This document shows, piece by piece, positions 1-7,768 of a stretch of 64,000 nucleotides of DNA. Within the stretch, counting starts at the first letter, position 1, and each line of letters begins with the position of its first letter. The DNA lies in the NCBI RefSeq assembly GCF_013178945.1, contig NZ_JABFDM010000002.1:186001-250000 (forward strand), written 5' to 3'. The notes beneath the pieces were generated by a model. That model was given only the letters and a program-made list of their open reading frames with translations, did not search any database and had not been told where the DNA came from. The position numbers and the translations under genes were made by a program. This stretch comes from Bradyrhizobium aeschynomenes (GTDB lineage: Bacteria; Pseudomonadota; Alphaproteobacteria; Rhizobiales; Xanthobacteraceae).

Positions 1-879
1 GAGGCCCTCGACATCAACGCCTCCGTGATCAGCCGGCAGATCGCGCTGCTGGAGAAGGAGCTCGGGCTCACGCTGGTCGAGCGGCTCAGCCGCGGCATCC
101 GCGCCACCGCGGCCGGCGCGCTGCTGGCCGAGCGCTTCCGGCAATGGCAGGCCGACCAGGCCGACACCGTGGCCAAGCTGCGCGAGTTGCAAGGGCTCAA
201 GCGCGGCCATGTCGACATCGTGCTCGGCGAAGGCTTCGTCAGCGACCTGATGTCGGGCCCGCTCGGCCGATTCTGGCAGCGCCATCCCGATCTGACCATG
301 GCGTTCGATCTCGCCGGCACCAACGAGGTCGTCAACGCGGTGGCTGAGGACCGCTATCACATCGGCCTGGTGTTCAACCCCTCAGCCGATCCGCGCATCC
401 GGATCGCCACCGCAAGCCGCCAGCCACTCTGCGCGATCGCGCCGCCGGATCATGCGCTGACGCGGCTCGGCCGTCCCTTGCGCCTGCGCGAGCTTGCCGA
501 CCATCCGCTCGGCCTGATGCATGCAAGCTACGGCACCCGCCAGATCGTCGCGCTGGCAGAAGCCGCCGAGCACATCGCGCTGGCGCCGAAGCTCACGACC
601 AGCTCGATCAACGTGCTCCGTCACTTCGTCAAGAGCGGCCTCGGCCTGACGCTGCTCCCCGCGTTCTCCATTGCTGCCGATCTCGCCGACGGCTCGCTCG
701 CTGCGATACCGATCGACAGCCGCCTGCTGTCCTCGAGCGAGGCCTGCGTCATCACCCGGCGCGGCCGCGAGCTGCCCCACGCGGCAAGTCATCTGCTGCG
801 CTTCCTCAGCGGTCAGATGAAGGCGTTCAAGGGCGGCGAAGCAGCACGCAGGGCCGGCATCGGCGCCGCCGCGCGATGA
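1..879 (+). CDS. LysR-family transcriptional regulator, 5' end cut by window
   Basis: The frame is open from base 1, so the true start lies outside the window. The visible N-terminus is the second half of a LysR winged helix-turn-helix (SVISRQIALLEKELG, then RLSRGIRATAAG). A substrate-binding domain follows (about residues 75-270), with the usual GHVDIVLGEG opening and a late GLGLTLLPAF segment. Family members are tetrameric DNA-binding proteins that bind a small-molecule co-inducer and usually regulate a divergent neighbour, which would lie left of the window. The ligand cannot be told. The family is clear; the partial state is seen directly. Confidence 0.9.
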   Translation, partial: EALDINASVISRQIALLEKELGLTLVERLSRGIRATAAGALLAERFRQWQADQADTVAKLRELQGLKRGHVDIVLGEGFVSDLMSGPLGRFWQRHPDLTMAFDLAGTNEVVNAVAEDRYHIGLVFNPSADPRIRIATASRQPLCAIAPPDHALTRLGRPLRLRELADHPLGLMHASYGTRQIVALAEAAEHIALAPKLTTSSINVLRHFVKSGLGLTLLPAFSIAADLADGSLAAIPIDSRLLSSSEACVITRRGRELPHAASHLLRFLSGQMKAFKGGEAARRAGIGAAAR

Positions 880-959
880 CGGCCTGACGTTCCCGATTGC
901 TCTCTATTGCACTCGCGCCTTGGTTGCGCTTGGATATTGCAACGCCAGGAGACACCGTC

Positions 960-1280
960 ATGCGCCACGTCCTCGCGATCGCCTTCCTGCTGGCAGCGAC
1001 CGCAGCCGAGGCTGAGACCTGCCAAGTCATCGGCAATCAGGTCGTGTGCGACAATGGCATGTCCGGGCAGCGCATCGGCAACAACACCTATTGGAGCGAC
1101 GGCACCTCGTCGCAGCAGGTCGGGCGTTTCACCTACAACAGCGACGGGACGAGCTCGCAGCAGATCGGCAGTCACACTTATTACAGCGACGGCACGTCCT
1201 CGCAGACGATCGGGAACACGACCACCTTCAGCGATGGCAGGTCATGCCGGCGGATCGGAAATCAGATCTATTGCGATTGA
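960..1280 (+). CDS. small secreted protein with 15-residue Ser/Asp/Gly repeats
   Basis: This is a 106-residue protein. The ATG at 960 follows AGGAG at about 948. Residues 1-19 form a signal peptide ending AEA before ETCQ. The rest is five back-to-back units of about 15 residues of the form IGxxTYxSDGTSSQQ; the last are degenerate and end GNQIYCD. Two Cys near the N-terminus (TCQVIGNQVVC) and two near the C-terminus suggest disulfides in an exported beta-rich solenoid. I do not recognise a named family. It stands alone downstream of the LysR gene with an 80-base gap. Confidence 0.75.
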   Translation: MRHVLAIAFLLAATAAEAETCQVIGNQVVCDNGMSGQRIGNNTYWSDGTSSQQVGRFTYNSDGTSSQQIGSHTYYSDGTSSQTIGNTTTFSDGRSCRRIGNQIYCD

Positions 1281-1325
1281 TCGGTCTCCAGCAGGGCCGG
1301 CGCCATCTGTTGGCGGATCGACGGT

Positions 1326-1357
1326 CTGGAGCGGGTGAAGGCTGGAGCGGGTGAAGG
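1326..1357. repeat. 16-bp tandem duplication of the tRNA-Gly 3' end
   Basis: The 16-mer CTGGAGCGGGTGAAGG occurs twice head to tail, at 1326-1341 and 1342-1357. The second copy is the 3' acceptor end of the tRNA-Gly gene; the first lies just beyond it. Such partial copies of a tRNA 3' end can be scars of integrase action or simple slippage. Confidence 0.8.
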
Positions 1358-1416
1358 GAATCGAACCCTCGTATTCAGCTTGGAAGGCTGCTGCTCTACC
1401 ATTGAGCTACACCCGC
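1343..1416 (-). tRNA. tRNA-Gly (anticodon TCC)
   Basis: The reverse strand reads GCGGGTG at the 5' acceptor arm, a D arm, an anticodon stem with loop CTTCCAA (anticodon TCC), a T arm with GGTTCGATTCC, the matching CACCCGC, discriminator T and an encoded CCA. The 74-nt length including CCA is normal. Confidence 0.95.
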
Positions 1417-1648
1417 ATCGGCGCGTTCCCTAACATGGTCCGGCGCCGGTCTCAACCTCTTCGGGCTCAGGACCGCTTCAGGCCAAGTCCGGCACCGGAG
1501 GTGATTGAGGCCGCGGTCGAACGGCGCGTTTCGAAGGATCCGTCCGTTCCGAACCGCAATGCAGCATGGATCACGACGGGAAGTTCCGTATTCGGCCCCC
1601 CTACCATCCCGGCCCGCCCCGGCCTATATTGACATTTCCATCAACAAC

Positions 1649-1665
1649 GAAAGGAGGTGATCCAG
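1649..1665 (+). promoter_or_regulatory. extreme Shine-Dalgarno matching the whole 16S rRNA tail
   Basis: GAAAGGAGGTGATCCAG is complementary over about 16-17 nt to the conserved 3' end of bacterial 16S rRNA (CTGGATCACCTCCTTT, known for the family, not read from this window). GGAGG ends 7 nt before the GTG at 1665. Ordinary sites in this window use 4-6 matches, so this one stands out. Confidence 0.75.
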
Positions 1666-1709
1666 TGTCTTTCACCAAGCGCTGTCACCTCGCTGGGATC
1701 GCCCGCTGA
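1665..1709 (+). CDS. 14-residue peptide behind the extreme Shine-Dalgarno
   Basis: GTG at 1665 opens a 14-codon frame ending in TGA at 1707, translating to (V/M)SFTKRCHLAGIAR. The start is supported only by the perfectly spaced 16S-complementary site. The peptide is basic, with one Cys and one His, and has no run of a single amino acid that would mark a classical attenuator. I know no family for it. A rival reading is that the site recruits or occludes ribosomes and the peptide is incidental. Confidence 0.45.
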   Translation: MSFTKRCHLAGIAR

Positions 1710-1822
1710 GCAGCTCTTCATGAGCGACGTTCGATGAGCGCGTGATTCGTCAGCGATCGCGCTATCGCGGCTTGGCAACGGGGCGGTCTCGGCCCTGGAC
1801 CAGCGAGTTCAAGATCGGAAGG

Positions 1823-1855
1823 CGCGGCGGGTCTGATGGCCCGCCGCGTTTTTTT
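1823..1855 (+). terminator. rho-independent terminator
   Basis: Perfect 9-bp stem CGCGGCGGG/CCCGCCGCG (1823-1831 and 1840-1848), 8-nt loop and seven T. It ends just before the stop codon of the convergent gene at 1859. Confidence 0.9.
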
Positions 1856-1858
1856 GTC

Positions 1859-2461
1859 TCAAGGACGGTCGCCTGCGGCTTGCACCGGCGCCGAGCGCAC
1901 GAAGCGCCGCACCAACATTCCGCCGAAGCCGAGCATCCAGAAATATTGGACATATTCCGGCGCGTAGGCGGCAATCACCATGCCCGGCACGAACACGACC
2001 ACCGGGAAGACCGCGCCGGCGATCTCGGCATGGCGGCCGCTCGGCAGTGCGAGCCACCACAGCGCGGCGTTGAGAGCGGCGATCACCGTCAGATGCAGGC
2101 CGTACAGCACGGCCACCGCGCTCGACAGCCGGTAGCCGCCGTACAGACCGTTGGTGACCGGCAGCAGCACGATCGACAGCAGGAAGAACAGGTTGAGCAG
2201 CACGACGGGACGGCTGCCGAACGGCTGCCGCGCCAGCCGGCGGTGATGGCTGATCCAGAACACGCCGGCGATGATGAAGCTCAGCGCCAGCCCGGCGAGC
2301 CTGCCGGAATAGGTGTGTGCCAGATCCACCCAGTCCGGCAGTTGCGCGAAATGGGGCTTCGGCAGGTCATAGGCCAGAAGCGTCATCGCCACACCGAAGA
2401 TGGTGTTGGAGAGCGATTCGAGGCGGCGCATTTCGAACAGGTCGGATTGGGGCTCGGTCAT
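1859..2461 (-). CDS. TMEM175/DUF1211-family integral membrane protein
   Basis: A 200-residue, mostly hydrophobic protein with about six membrane segments. The first helix carries RRLESLSNTIFGVAMTLL, the bacterial TMEM175 (DUF1211) signature around the RxxxFSD motif, here with LSN in place of FSD. Characterised relatives form potassium-selective channels in the cytoplasmic membrane. The changed motif leaves the ion selectivity open. The length is normal for bacterial members. It is convergent with the small transcript on its left and has no close operon partner. Confidence 0.75.
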   Translation of the reverse strand: MTEPQSDLFEMRRLESLSNTIFGVAMTLLAYDLPKPHFAQLPDWVDLAHTYSGRLAGLALSFIIAGVFWISHHRRLARQPFGSRPVVLLNLFFLLSIVLLPVTNGLYGGYRLSSAVAVLYGLHLTVIAALNAALWWLALPSGRHAEIAGAVFPVVVFVPGMVIAAYAPEYVQYFWMLGFGGMLVRRFVRSAPVQAAGDRP

Positions 2462-2586
2462 TTCAGATCGGAGGCATCGGCACGCGTGCGGGACAAGTCA
2501 GCTCCGATCTATAGCAGGTCTCGGACGGCATTGTCCGAGCCGCACGCGACGGGGGCGGCCGCCCATTGCAGCCCCCTCTCCCAGCC

Positions 2587-3570
2587 TCAGCGGCAGGCGT
2601 AGGTGTGACCGTCGAAGCCGCGATAGCTCCGTGTAGCCGGATTGTAGCTGCGGAACTGCACGCAGGGCGGCAAGCCGGCGGTACGCCGTGGCCGCTCCTC
2701 GGCTTGGGAGCGGGCCGCAACCGGCGTTCCGGTGTTGGCCGGCTTCGCCATCACGATCATCGATCGGATCGCCGACATCGTCGTGGGCTTGCCGGTCTCC
2801 TTGCCGGCGGCTTTCGGCTGCTCGGTCTGTCCCCCCTTGGGCGCCGCATCCTTGACGGCAACGACCACGGCTTTGGCGGATGTCGCCTTGGCGGCCGAAG
2901 GCTTGCCGGCCGAAGGCTTGTCGGGTGCGTTGCCTGAGGCCGTTCTGCTCGGCGCCGCACCACCTGCCGCCGCGGTCACGGACAATGCTCGGCCGGAGAT
3001 GGTCTTCGCTGCCGCAGGCTTGGCCGGGGTGGCCTTGCCGGTTGCCGGGTTGCTCGACGCAGGTTTGGCAGCCGCCGCGGGATCGAGGGCAGCAGCCTTG
3101 GAGACCGCCTCCGCCTTGTCCCCGGCAGTCGCCTGCTTCTCCTCTGCGGCGGGCACGGGTTGGGCGGCCGCAGCCGCGTCATTGGCCGCCGGCTTGGCCT
3201 CGGCAGTGGCCGATGGGCTCGATTGTGCCGGCTTGGGGTCCGCCTTGGCGTCTGTCTTGGCGTCCGTAGATGCGGTCCTGTCGTCGGCGGTCTTATCGAC
3301 AGCCGCGACCGGAGCCTCGGCCGGCTTCTTGATCAGCTTCTTGCAGTCGAGCGGAAATACCAGCTCGCCGGATGCAGTAAGCCCGATCGGCTCGCATCCG
3401 CCAAAGGGACCGCTCTCCTTCTGCACGTCCCTGGCTACATCGGTGGCAGGCGCCGCACTCGCTCCCCCCGCCTCTGCCCCCTGCGCAACGGGAGCCATCG
3501 ACGCAACCTGTAATAGAACAACGCCGCACAACAAGCCGGCCCGGCCGGTCTTCCGCCCCAATGTACGCAT
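2587..3570 (-). CDS. Ala/Lys/Pro-rich exported protein with BA14K-like C-terminus
   Basis: About 327 residues from the ATG at 3570; an upstream in-frame GTG at 3612 is possible but would precede the signal peptide. A signal sequence (GRAGLLCGVVLLQVASMAPVAQGA) is followed by a short Cys-containing region (GPFGGCEPIGLT...DCKKLI) and then about 200 residues of low-complexity Ala, Pro, Lys and Ser. The C-terminal 30 residues (CVQFRSYNPATRSYRGF, ending HTYACR) match the BA14K-like motif of rhizobial and Brucella secreted proteins, a lectin-like or immunoreactive family of poorly defined role. The linker suggests spanning of periplasm or cell wall. Confidence 0.7.
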   Translation of the reverse strand: MRTLGRKTGRAGLLCGVVLLQVASMAPVAQGAEAGGASAAPATDVARDVQKESGPFGGCEPIGLTASGELVFPLDCKKLIKKPAEAPVAAVDKTADDRTASTDAKTDAKADPKPAQSSPSATAEAKPAANDAAAAAQPVPAAEEKQATAGDKAEAVSKAAALDPAAAAKPASSNPATGKATPAKPAAAKTISGRALSVTAAAGGAAPSRTASGNAPDKPSAGKPSAAKATSAKAVVVAVKDAAPKGGQTEQPKAAGKETGKPTTMSAIRSMIVMAKPANTGTPVAARSQAEERPRRTAGLPPCVQFRSYNPATRSYRGFDGHTYACR

Positions 3571-3810
3571 GACACGCTCGCTCGACGCATGAACTACTTG
3601 CGAAGCCAACACGCCATTGAGGCAAGTCTGTGAAGGAAAGCCGCGCTGAGCCCCAGCGATGTCAATTCAGTGGCGTTGTGTCATGTCTGCACGACCGGTT
3701 GCACCACAGGAATCCCTCAATGCAGTTGCAATCGGCGCTTACTCAGGTCGCTCCGCCCGCGCTGATCGCTCGAGAAGACGCCAGCCGCGCGCGCCGTTCG
3801 GACCTGGACC

Positions 3811-5694
3811 TTGAGCTCAACCGACTATCGTCCCGACATCGACTGCCTGCGCGCCTTCGCGGTCATCTCGGTCATCGCGTTCCACTACGACATTCCGCCA
3901 TTCCGCAGCGGCTATGTCGGCGTGGACGTGTTCTTCGTCATCTCTGGCTTTCTGATCACCCGGATCATCCACGACGAGGCCAGCACGGGCACGTTCTCGT
4001 TCGCGGCATTCTATCGCCGCCGCGCCCGGCGTATCCTACCCGCGGCGTTCGCCATGCTGTGCGCGACCCTGGTCGGCGCCAGCCTGATCCTGCTGCCGCA
4101 GGAGACGGTATCGGTGGCTCAGCAGGCGGTGGCCGTGCTGACCTTCAGCTCCAACATCCTGTTCTGGTCGCAGCAGAGCTATTTCGATGGCGCCGCCATC
4201 GCCAAGCCGTTGCTGCACACCTGGTCGCTCGGTGTCGAAGAGCAGTACTACGTGCTGTTTCCGGCGCTGGCGCTGGCCGTCTTTGCGCTGCGGCGCGCAC
4301 AGATGCTGGCGATCCTCGCCGCAGCCTGCGCCGTCTCGTTCCTGCTCTGCGTCGTCCAGACCCGGATGCAGCCGGCGGCGGCGTTCTATCTGCTGCCGGC
4401 GCGGGCTTGGCAGCTTGCGCTCGGCGCATTGCTGGGGGTGGAGGCGCTGCCGGCGCTGCGGAGCGAGCGGCTCAGGATCGCGGCGACCACGCTGGGGTGG
4501 ATCGCGCTCGGCGCCTCGGTCAACATCTTCTCACCGCGCACGCTCTACCCGGGCACGGCGGCGCTGCTGCCCTGCCTCGGCACCGCCGCGGTGATCTGGG
4601 GCAAGCCGGCCCTGCCGAGGACCGTCCTGATGCTGGCGCGGCCAATGATGGCCGTCGGCCTGTGGTCCTACTCGCTTTATCTCTGGCACTGGCCGGTGGT
4701 CTCGTTCGCAACCGCCATCTGGGGGCCGCCCGGCTCAGCGATAGACAAGCTCGCGCTGCTCTGTGGCTGCACGACCCTGGCGCTGGCGAGCTTCTATCTG
4801 ATCGAGCAGCCGGCCCGCCGCGCCGATTGGCCGGGAACGGCGCGCGCCCTCGCGGCAACCGGCGCAGCTGCGCTCGCCGCCAGCGTCGTCATGATCTCCG
4901 CGTCCGGCTTTCCCAACCGGTTCTCCCCGCAGCAACGGGCCATGGCCGACTTCCTCGGCTACGACCACAGGGACGTCTACGAGGAAGGCCGCTGCTTCCT
5001 CGCCCCGGGTCAAACAGTCGAGGCGCTGCAGCCCGCCTGTCTCGCCAAGGGCCCGCATCCCAACATCCTGTTGTGGGGCGACAGCCATGCCGCACATCTG
5101 GCTCACGGTCTGAAGCTGGCGCTGCCGCAGGCCACGCTGTTGCGCGCGACGATGGCGCAATGCGTGCCCTATGACGAGCCGGGCCAATCGGCGGCCTGCA
5201 CAGCCTTCAATCGCCGGCTGCCCGGCCTCGTCCGCAATCTCACGCCCGACACGGTGATTCTCTCCGGCAATTGGACGCATACTGCGATGGCACCGGCGGC
5301 GCGCACCAGCCTGCTGGCAACCATCAGGACGATCGCTGACGCCGGCAGCAGGGTCGTTGTCGTCGGACCGAGCCCGCAATTCGACCGCGCTCTGCCCCAC
5401 CTCCTGATCGCAGCGATGCGCTTCGGCGTCACGACCGAGGGACACATGCCGAATCTTTTCGGCGAGGTCGACGGCTTTCTGCGGGCGCAGCTGAAGGACC
5501 GGCCACGAACGGACTACGTATCGCTGCTCGCGCTGCTCTGCCCTGGCGGTGCGTGCATCCTGCAGGCGCACGACGGCGCGCCGATCGCCTGGGATCAGGG
5601 CCATTTCACCGCACAAGGCTCGGAGCTCGCCGCCACCGGCATCGTCCGGGAATCGCCGACACTGGCGGCATCGCTTCCGGACGAGCGCGACTGA
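3811..5694 (+). CDS. acyltransferase-3 with C-terminal SGNH domain (OafA/YrhL type)
   Basis: A 627-residue protein. The N-terminal half (about 1-340) is an acyltransferase-3 membrane domain of about ten helices, with the FHYDIPPFRSGYVGVDVFF core containing the conserved His and the RRRARRILPA cluster. The C-terminal half is periplasmic and SGNH-like: block I GDSH with nucleophile S425, and the terminal D595-x-x-H598 pair (DQGHFT). Relatives O-acetylate lipopolysaccharide O-antigen, exopolysaccharide or Nod-type glycans. The start is a TTG at 3811, chosen because the domain begins immediately and no ATG or GTG lies in frame; the ribosome site is weak. It is divergent from the BA14K gene and converges on a paralogue. 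Confidence 0.88.
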   Translation: MSSTDYRPDIDCLRAFAVISVIAFHYDIPPFRSGYVGVDVFFVISGFLITRIIHDEASTGTFSFAAFYRRRARRILPAAFAMLCATLVGASLILLPQETVSVAQQAVAVLTFSSNILFWSQQSYFDGAAIAKPLLHTWSLGVEEQYYVLFPALALAVFALRRAQMLAILAAACAVSFLLCVVQTRMQPAAAFYLLPARAWQLALGALLGVEALPALRSERLRIAATTLGWIALGASVNIFSPRTLYPGTAALLPCLGTAAVIWGKPALPRTVLMLARPMMAVGLWSYSLYLWHWPVVSFATAIWGPPGSAIDKLALLCGCTTLALASFYLIEQPARRADWPGTARALAATGAAALAASVVMISASGFPNRFSPQQRAMADFLGYDHRDVYEEGRCFLAPGQTVEALQPACLAKGPHPNILLWGDSHAAHLAHGLKLALPQATLLRATMAQCVPYDEPGQSAACTAFNRRLPGLVRNLTPDTVILSGNWTHTAMAPAARTSLLATIRTIADAGSRVVVVGPSPQFDRALPHLLIAAMRFGVTTEGHMPNLFGEVDGFLRAQLKDRPRTDYVSLLALLCPGGACILQAHDGAPIAWDQGHFTAQGSELAATGIVRESPTLAASLPDERD

Positions 5695-5709
5695 GTCCGG
5701 CGCTTTGCC

Positions 5710-7626
5710 CTAATCGTCGGCGAGAAAGGTCGCAAAGATCGGCGCTGCCCGCTCGCCCATGCGTTGCGCGCCGGCCACCGTGAAATGGCCGGCGTCCTGG
5801 AACAGCCAGACGCCGTCCTCCACGACCGGACAATCCTGGTCGCAATAAACCTCCGAGGGCCGCAGCAGCGTCGCCTTCTGCAAGGGCCTGATCGCCTCGC
5901 TCAGGACGACGTCGATGGTATGGTTGGCCGCGACGGCCTCGCCCTTCGGCACGGGATCGCAGGGCTTCGCCGGCGCGTGCCAGCGCGGACCCGGCAGCAT
6001 GCGCAACGGATCGAACGCGCAGTTCACCGGCCGAACCTGACCGCCGATGACGAGGAAATGGCGGCCGGGCCGGTCGAGCAGGCGGATCGTCTCGGCCAGA
6101 TGATGGGCCACCTCGGCGTTCCGGGCCTGGGCCGCCGGCCCGTCGCCGAGATCGAGATAATTCTGCCAGGCCTGCCCGATCACGACGAAATCCGCCTGCG
6201 ATTGCCGGATGCGCGGCAGCTCGCTGTCGCGCAGCTCCGCACAGACGCGCGCGCGCGGGCCTTCCGCGGTCAGGCCGGCGAGCGTCGGGCAGCCGCTCAT
6301 CGTCGAGACATGCCCGATCATGCCGCGCGTCTTCAGGGAGTCGTCGAGCGCCGCGACATATTGCTGGACGTAGGAATCGCCGAGCAGCTCGACGCCGCGC
6401 GTGCCCTGAAGATCGCCGAACGCGCACAGGCGCCCGATCGTCCGGCCGCATTTGTTGAGGCCGAAGCCCTGCAGCTGGAACAGCGCGAGCTGATCGTCCG
6501 GCAGCCGCGACACGACGCCGTTGGCGCGGAACGTCACATGGGTCAGGCCGGCACCGACGAGGAGCACGGTCGCGAAGCTTGCCACCTGCGCGAAACGCGG
6601 CCAGGGCAGCCGTCGCAGCGGTTGCTCGACCGCGACGAACATGAGCGCCGCCAACGCGCCCATCAGCGCAAGCTGGGACGCCAGCCCCGCAACCGTCTGC
6701 GCAGCATCGCCGAAGAGGAAGCTGGCGAAGAAGATCACCGGCCAATGCACGAGATAGAGCGAATAGGAGACGATGCCGACCGCGCGCACCGGACGGGCCA
6801 TGAGCAGCGAGGTCGGCGCATTTGCGGCGATGATGACGGCCGCGGCAACGCATGGCACGAGCGCCGACACACCCGCATAGGCCTGGATGCGGCCGATGAC
6901 GAGGAGGCTGCCGATCAGGACGACGTCGCCACAGGCCGCCGCGAGCGAGCGAAGGCGCGGCGACGGTGCGAGACGCGCCTCGATCGGAATGGCGAGCGCG
7001 CCGAGCGCAAATTCGAACACCCGGAACGGCGTCAGGAAGAACACGGCGTCCGCATCATGCGGCAGCCAGAGCACAGCGGCAGCCAGCGACAGCAGGCCGA
7101 GGGCGGCGATGAGACGGAAGACATGCCGGCCGGCGCCCACCCACATCAGGAGCAGCGGCGCCAGTGCATAGAACTGGACCTCAAGCGACAACGACCACAG
7201 ATGCAGCAGCGGCAGCTGATCCGCCGTCGGCGCAAAATAGGCGCTCGCCTCGCGCCAATACTGGATGTTGGAAATCGAGAGCAGCCCGTGCGTCGCCTCC
7301 TTGGCCAGCTGGCGCAAGGCCTCCGGCGACAGGAACAGCCAGCCGACGGCGAAGGTCATGCCGATCGTCGTCACCAGCGCAGGCAGAATGCGCCGCGCCC
7401 GCCGCAGATAGAATTCGGATAGCGAGAACCGCCCTGCCCTGACGTCACGCAGGATCTGGCCGGTGATGAGATAGCCGGAGATGACGAAGAAGATGTCGAC
7501 GCCGGCAAAACCCGCCTCGAAGCCCCTGATCTTGAGATGGAACAGAATGACGATGACGACGGCAATCGCCCTGAGGGCATCGATGTCAGCACGATGACTG
7601 CGTTCCAATGTGGCCACCCCGCGCAT
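5710..7626 (-). CDS. acyltransferase-3 with C-terminal SGNH domain, paralogue 2
   Basis: About 638 residues from the ATG at 7626; a TTG at 7638 is an alternative. It begins HRADIDALRAIAVVIVILFH and has the FAGVDIFFVISGYLITG core of the acyltransferase-3 membrane domain. The second domain has GDSYVQQY with S418 as likely SGNH nucleophile, and a late DAGHFTVAG giving the catalytic Asp and His. It is far closer to the next protein than to the first, sharing whole blocks such as QLAKEATHGLLSI. Likely role: O-acylation of a surface polysaccharide at the inner membrane and periplasm. The substrate is unknown. Confidence 0.87.
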   Translation of the reverse strand: MRGVATLERSHRADIDALRAIAVVIVILFHLKIRGFEAGFAGVDIFFVISGYLITGQILRDVRAGRFSLSEFYLRRARRILPALVTTIGMTFAVGWLFLSPEALRQLAKEATHGLLSISNIQYWREASAYFAPTADQLPLLHLWSLSLEVQFYALAPLLLMWVGAGRHVFRLIAALGLLSLAAAVLWLPHDADAVFFLTPFRVFEFALGALAIPIEARLAPSPRLRSLAAACGDVVLIGSLLVIGRIQAYAGVSALVPCVAAAVIIAANAPTSLLMARPVRAVGIVSYSLYLVHWPVIFFASFLFGDAAQTVAGLASQLALMGALAALMFVAVEQPLRRLPWPRFAQVASFATVLLVGAGLTHVTFRANGVVSRLPDDQLALFQLQGFGLNKCGRTIGRLCAFGDLQGTRGVELLGDSYVQQYVAALDDSLKTRGMIGHVSTMSGCPTLAGLTAEGPRARVCAELRDSELPRIRQSQADFVVIGQAWQNYLDLGDGPAAQARNAEVAHHLAETIRLLDRPGRHFLVIGGQVRPVNCAFDPLRMLPGPRWHAPAKPCDPVPKGEAVAANHTIDVVLSEAIRPLQKATLLRPSEVYCDQDCPVVEDGVWLFQDAGHFTVAGAQRMGERAAPIFATFLADD

Positions 7627-7768
7627 GCTTCGAGGCAAACGAGATGCGCAGACGCCAATGGCAACAGCGGGAAACAGTCATGACGCCATCGGACCCATCC
7701 GATGACCTCCGGCAGGCGGCGGCGTGGCGGCGCCCAGGAAAGGCCAATTTCGGAGCCGGCCCTCTCCG

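Larger units (their letters stand above)
1637..1855 (+). ncRNA. candidate small transcript with leader-like ORF and intrinsic terminator
   Basis: A stand-alone unit of about 220 nt lies in the gap between tRNA-Gly and the TMEM175-type gene. It has a possible -10 (TATATT, 1625-1630), a very strong Shine-Dalgarno, a 14-codon frame, about 110 nt of further sequence and a textbook terminator. The start point is inferred from the -10 only, and I see no good -35. No gene follows on this strand before the terminator, so it is not simply a leader of a visible operon. It may be a small-protein mRNA, an sRNA or a ribosome-interacting RNA. Confidence 0.45.

Noticed and set aside
1629..1634. TTGACA as a -35 box for the small transcript
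   Set aside because: No -10 sequence lies 16-18 bases downstream; that position is the Shine-Dalgarno itself.
3630..5174. 514-codon frame overlapping the first acyltransferase
   Set aside because: Arg/Ala/Gly-rich shadow of the true frame, with no family motif.
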